This document shows, in pieces, positions 7,280-10,087 of a stretch of 10,087 bases of DNA. The notes below the pieces were generated by a model. The model saw nothing but the letters and a program-made list of their open reading frames with translations, was not told where the DNA came from and searched no databases. Made by a program: the position numbers and the translations under genes. This stretch comes from an uncultured Clostridia bacterium (GTDB taxonomy: Bacteria > Bacillota > Clostridia > Lachnospirales > CAMVHY01). The stretch spans positions 1 through 10,087 of the forward strand of contig CAMKTI010000061.1 of assembly GCA_946415665.1 (NCBI GenBank). The letters are read 5' to 3'. Position 1 is the stretch's first letter. Every line of letters begins with the position of its first letter.

Positions 7280-7409
7280 AATCCATCCTTCATTTATATT
7301 TTATCCAAACAACTTCATTATTTTAACACAAAATAAAATATTTGTCAATAAAAAATTATGCTTAATAACTAAATTTTCCCATGTAATCTTATTTTACAAT
7401 AAAAATTAG
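7242..7409 (-). repeat. Tandem gene-start cassette, copy C
   Basis: The outermost copy, about 168 bp, with promoter (7320-7348), ribosome site (7285-7290) and ATG 7279. Its upstream third (from about 7371) diverges from A and B and instead resembles the sequence upstream of paralog 1 around 5700-5750. It therefore marks the outer edge of the array next to the terminator of paralog 3. Confidence 0.85.
7320..7348 (-). promoter_or_regulatory. Promoter in cassette C
   Basis: -35 TTGACA (7343-7348), 17-bp spacer, TGT extension and -10 TAAAAT (7320-7325). It is the closest to consensus of the three tandem promoters. It lies downstream of the paralog 3 terminator, so it is insulated from that gene. 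Confidence 0.7.
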
Positions 7410-7424
7410 TTTGATAAGGTTAAT

Positions 7425-7451
7425 AAAAAAAGCCAATTATTTGGCTTTTTT
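7425..7451 (-). terminator. Intrinsic terminator after paralog 3
   Basis: On the - strand AAAAAAGCCAA (7451-7441) pairs with TTGGCTTTTTT (7436-7426) around a 4-base loop, followed by a U tract. It lies 43 bp after the paralog 3 stop and just before the outermost cassette promoter. The symmetrical A and T runs allow function in both directions. Confidence 0.85.
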
Positions 7452-7493
7452 AAGTTTGATCTTTAACATTATCTTTAGATTACAAGATCATAT

Positions 7494-9221
7494 TTAGAGA
7501 AGCGGAAGCAGAAGCCTCGGTACACCCGAATGTTCATGTGCATATCTATCATAATGTTCAGCGTTTTTAATACTTTTAAATGCAATCAAACATAAAAAAT
7601 GTTCCCAAACGGATTTTGGTTCTTTCGAAAAATCATAACACGGAGTTCTTGGACAAGTCATATCTACAAATTTATTTCGAACTTTGATATTCGTACCTGG
7701 CAGGACAGAGATTTTACTATCTAGACTGCAAATTATCTCTGAGAAGTTATATAATACATCATTATCTTTAAACATATACAAAGATGCGTCGTCAGAAATA
7801 ATATCGCTTCCAACTCTACAGGCTGTAACAAAAACTTTTATTATCGACGTAAAAATTTTTTTTGTTGCCAAAAAAATTCCAATGATAATATGAATTACCA
7901 AATCAATTGGAAATAATCTTCTTCTCCAAAAAAGCCAGTTTTTTGTTTCGTACCATTTTATTCTTCTGCTAATTTCTTTGCTGTTTATTTTTAATCCATC
8001 TAAATTTCCTAACTCGCAATCTCTAGCCCATGCATCTTTGCAATCATCTCTACATTCAAAGACAAGTAGTTTTCCTATGCATTCTAATCCTAAAAGAAAA
8101 CAATGAAAGAACTTTCTCAACGTTTTGACTAAAATAAAAACCGATGCATAAATTGGAAATGTAATAATCAAAAGCGATAAACGAAAAATTTTTTCAAATA
8201 AACTTAGCGGCTTAAACTTATTTTTTAATATATTAACCAATCGTTTTTTTAATAATTTTTGTTTTTCCGTTTCAAGTTCGCAAAAAACACTATAAATATC
8301 AGCTCGGTATATTTTTATGTTTTCATATTTGCCACGTGCTTCTTCTGAATTTGGATTATCTTTACAAGCTTGTTTATATATATGAAGTAATTCGTTACAT
8401 AAATTCCAAATACGTTTAAGATCTTTTTCTAAAGATATCACATAACCTATATTCAATCTGAATTTTTTTGCTCCATCGGAATAATTCCCAAGATCAAAAA
8501 ATTCTTGTGGATTAAAGCCAAAATAGCCGTAAACAAATTTTCCACGTTTATCTTTTTCTGTCCAGTTAATATTAAATTCCTTGTTTCCATTTTTTACTTT
8601 ACCATCTTTTAAAATTTTAATTTTTTCCCTCATTAACTCAATTTTTATTGGAAAATAATCTATGTATTTATGATATGTACCAAAATAAAAATATTGGTCA
8701 ATAAATCTATCGAGATTTAGAACTCGCCAATCAACTTTATTGTTTATGTTGTTCCGTAAATAATATTTTTTTATAAATAAATCACCAATAGTATATGCAG
8801 GGTCACGGTTGCAGGAAACGCTATACAACATTTTGTTGCTAGAACGAAGAATGCCATCAAAAATGATATCAATTAGATTGATGGTATAGTGTTTTAAATT
8901 ATCATCGATATTATTTTTATCTAAAACTGGTATTAATTGGTCAAATACCCCGTCATAAAACTTTTTTAAAAAGTCAAACGCCTGGTCATCTATCTTATAA
9001 ACGGAAAAAAACTTTACATTTGCTTCCATAAGATTTGATAGAGCTGAATTTAAATTTAAATTTTCATGTTGTTGATTTGATTCGAAATTCTTGATAGCAG
9101 TTAATAATAATTTTTTCGTTTGTGCCATAATATTTTTCATAATACCGAAAATTTCATTTGTATATGTTTGATCTTGGCTTAAGTTTGTCCTATGTCTTAT
9201 AACTTTCCTAAAACAACACAA
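7494..9221 (-). CDS. Paralog 3 of the unrecognised membrane protein family (575 aa or more)
   Basis: Function unknown. Residues 1-255 form an extra N-terminal region absent from paralog 1. About 256-347 matches the paralog 1 N-terminus, and 348-575 is the shared membrane domain: hydrophobic segments 348-367 and 375-388, DCKDAWARDC with the conserved Cys pair, LDGLKIN, KWYET, a membrane segment (about 437-455) and the signature KFVDMTCPR...EPKSVWEHF. No good start exists: TTG 9221 and ATG 9140 both lack a convincing ribosome site. The frame stays open upstream to 9311 and reads protein-like (YKKLIEDANG, then YSKDFLDKLE), overlapping the end of the 127-aa frame. It is therefore probably the 3' part of a gene starting at 9657, split by a frameshift. 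The terminator lies at 7425-7451. Confidence 0.75.
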   Translation of the reverse strand: MCCFRKVIRHRTNLSQDQTYTNEIFGIMKNIMAQTKKLLLTAIKNFESNQQHENLNLNSALSNLMEANVKFFSVYKIDDQAFDFLKKFYDGVFDQLIPVLDKNNIDDNLKHYTINLIDIIFDGILRSSNKMLYSVSCNRDPAYTIGDLFIKKYYLRNNINNKVDWRVLNLDRFIDQYFYFGTYHKYIDYFPIKIELMREKIKILKDGKVKNGNKEFNINWTEKDKRGKFVYGYFGFNPQEFFDLGNYSDGAKKFRLNIGYVISLEKDLKRIWNLCNELLHIYKQACKDNPNSEEARGKYENIKIYRADIYSVFCELETEKQKLLKKRLVNILKNKFKPLSLFEKIFRLSLLIITFPIYASVFILVKTLRKFFHCFLLGLECIGKLLVFECRDDCKDAWARDCELGNLDGLKINSKEISRRIKWYETKNWLFWRRRLFPIDLVIHIIIGIFLATKKIFTSIIKVFVTACRVGSDIISDDASLYMFKDNDVLYNFSEIICSLDSKISVLPGTNIKVRNKFVDMTCPRTPCYDFSKEPKSVWEHFLCLIAFKSIKNAEHYDRYAHEHSGVPRLLLPLL

Positions 9222-9273
9222 AATATTCTCTAGTTTGTCTAAAAAATCTTTTGAATAACAGCCATTCGCGTCC

Positions 9274-9657
9274 TCAATAAGCTTTTTGTAATTGTAAAAG
9301 AGTAGTAGATATTATCTTCAATGATATATTAATATATTTTTCATCGGCAAATTCTGACTGGTTATTTTTGTCTCTTAACAAATTGTCAAGAGTGTAAATC
9401 AGCTTATCCATATTATTTTTTACTTCGTTAGTATTAGTTATGATTTTTTCTTTATTCTGTATTTCTTGGATCACATTTAATACTTTTCGAATCTCTTGGT
9501 CAAAATTTACTTCAACTTGATTTTCATTTACAAAAACAATTTCAGTTCTACCATTGCCGATCTCATTTTTAATTATATCAATACCATCAAATCCCAATTC
9601 ACTTGCACTATCTTCCTCGTTATTAATACTTTTTGATGCCAAGCTTTTTTCCATCAT
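9274..9657 (-). CDS. 127-aa acidic protein, probably the 5' part of a split paralog 3 gene
   Basis: No known family recognised. It is charged, rich in E, D, N and K, and predicted helical, with no Cys or membrane segment. It has what paralog 3 lacks: a promoter (9687-9715) and a ribosome site GAGGTG (9664-9669) with ATG 9657 and, in frame, ATG 9654. The GTG at 9666 overlaps the ribosome site and is rejected. It stops at TGA 9276-9274, while the paralog 3 frame is already open from 9311, so one base gained or lost within 9274-9311 would join them into about 720 codons. Alternatively it is a separate small protein translated just before paralog 3. Confidence 0.65.
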   Translation of the reverse strand: MMEKSLASKSINNEEDSASELGFDGIDIIKNEIGNGRTEIVFVNENQVEVNFDQEIRKVLNVIQEIQNKEKIITNTNEVKNNMDKLIYTLDNLLRDKNNQSEFADEKYINISLKIISTTLLQLQKAY

Positions 9658-9686
9658 TACTATCACCTCATTTTATTATCGTATTA

Positions 9687-9715
9687 ATTATATCAATACC
9701 AAAAATAAAAATCAA
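9687..9715 (-). promoter_or_regulatory. Promoter of the 127-aa / paralog 3 gene
   Basis: -35 TTGATT (9710-9715), 17-bp spacer, perfect -10 TATAAT (9687-9692), about 30 bases before ATG 9657. It differs from the cassette promoters in both hexamers and spacer sequence, so this gene is not controlled by a copy of the cassette. The IS end lies only 36 bp upstream of the -35. Confidence 0.7.
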
Positions 9716-9750
9716 TATATATGGTAAATTTATTTGTATAAAATTTTGGC

Positions 9751-9943
9751 TAGGCAGCGTTCACATAAAAAGCAAGTTAAAAATAAAAGCAATGGAAATG
9801 GTAGAAATAGAAATAAAATCAAGCTTATCGTAACGAGTAAAAACTTTTCTAAAACGTTTCAATCTCAGGAAATATCGCTCGATATTGTTGCGTTGTTTAT
9901 AAAGTTGTCTATCGTAACTCCAAGGTAACTTACGATTTTTTTT
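9751..9943 (-). mobile_element. Truncated IS5-type element, right end only
   Basis: It consists of the terminal inverted repeat (9751-9772) and the last 60 codons of the transposase. It is related to the element at 1-60 and in inverted orientation to it. It ends abruptly where another copy of the inverted repeat begins at 9943. Confidence 0.8.
9761..9943 (-). pseudogene. IS5-family transposase, C-terminal remnant (60 codons)
   Basis: The remnant shows the DDE-superfamily signature around the catalytic glutamate: Y, two residues, R, three residues, E, six residues, K (LYKQRNNIERYFLRLK), followed by RFRKVFTRYDK, typical of the IS5 family. It begins near KKNRKLPWSYD. Codons further upstream in the same frame are T-rich, hydrophobic and unlike any transposase, so homology stops at about 9943. 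The N-terminal part with the first two catalytic Asp residues is missing, and the remnant cannot be active. Confidence 0.8.
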
Positions 9944-10087
9944 TAGATAGTGTCTACACAAAAAAGATAAAAAAGAGGAATAAACTATAAAATAAAGTAC
10001 AATAGAGGGAATTAAAAAAACATAAGCAAAATAAAACAGGAGCAAAATAAACATGAAAAAAAAACGTATCGTAGATTTGATATAAGT
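9943..10087 (+). mobile_element. Left end of a second, related IS, running off the window
   Basis: The 22 bases 9943-9964 begin TAGATAGTGTCTACACAA and align without gaps to the terminal repeats at 9751 and 39-60, with transitions only (16 of 22 identical to the left copy). It reads inward to the right. About 90 bp later come a ribosome site AGGAG (10038-10042) and an ATG, as expected for the 5' end of an IS. It abuts the truncated transposase, which suggests insertion into it. Confidence 0.6.
10053..10087 (+). CDS. Probable start of an IS5-type transposase, frameshifted at an A run
   Basis: ATG 10053 follows AGGAG by 10 bases and is followed by nine A (10056-10064). Read straight, the frame gives MKKKRIVDLI and stops at 10083-10085. 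After a -1 shift in the A run it reads TYRRFDIS to the window edge, which resembles the N-terminus of IS5-family transposases. That frame has no start codon of its own here. Either slippage on the A run, a mutation or a homopolymer sequencing error would explain it. The rest lies outside the window. Confidence 0.4.

Noticed and set aside
6901..7409. CRISPR-like or other short-repeat array
   Set aside because: The repeat unit is about 170 bp, contiguous without unique spacers, and made of gene-start signals.
9274..9276. TGA read as tryptophan (alternative genetic code)
   Set aside because: Read-through gives only a short, poor extension to a TAG. All Trp codons in conserved motifs are TGG, and fmt ends normally in TGA.
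9274..9311. Programmed frameshift linking the 127-aa frame to paralog 3
   Set aside because: The join needs a +1 (or -2) shift, and the overlap has no classical slippery heptamer; the only run is a short CAAAAAG. A mutation or sequence error is more likely.
9944..10054. Hydrophobic N-terminal extension of the right-hand transposase frame as a real membrane protein
   Set aside because: The Leu/Phe/Ile-rich stretch comes from T-rich noncoding sequence inside the second IS that happens to be open in frame with the transposase tail. It has no ribosome site.
1..10087. The whole segment as a composite transposon
   Set aside because: The IS ends are inverted and face inward, but the enclosed genes include essential housekeeping functions, the two IS copies differ, and the right one is truncated. 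Rearrangement by recombination is more reasonable than mobilisation.

Overview
The window is very AT-rich bacterial DNA that uses the standard bacterial code. The + strand block priA-def-fmt, followed by a YugP-type membrane zinc peptidase, is a gene order I know from Firmicutes, especially Clostridia and relatives, so a low-GC Firmicute is the best guess. That rests on gene order and composition only.

Layout: (1) Positions 1-60 are the tail of an IS5-type insertion sequence (last transposase codons plus terminal inverted repeat), next to a leftward promoter with no remaining gene. (2) Positions 290-4484 hold a housekeeping operon: PriA (replication restart), peptide deformylase and methionyl-tRNA formyltransferase (the two enzymes of the N-formyl-methionine cycle), and the peptidase. 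It closes on a strong two-way terminator. (3) Positions 4518-9657 are all on the - strand and hold a lineage-specific tandem family: three paralogous membrane proteins of unknown function (364, 374 and at least 575 aa) and an upstream 127-aa reading frame. The last two frames probably form one gene of about 720 codons split by a frameshift. (4) Between the second and third paralogs lie three tandem copies of a ~170-bp cassette. Each carries a near-consensus promoter, a ribosome binding site, a start codon and the first codons of the paralog; only the copy next to the 374-aa gene leads into a full protein. (5) Positions 9751-10087 hold an IS5-type transposase tail that stops where the inverted repeat of a second, oppositely oriented related IS begins, which looks like an IS inserted into an IS.

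The core genes are ordinary. The interest lies in the paralog array: shared promoters, repeated gene starts, a Cys-containing loop between membrane segments, a near-invariant C-terminal signature and signs of repeated duplication, in a stretch next to IS elements. I do not recognise the protein family and assign it no function.
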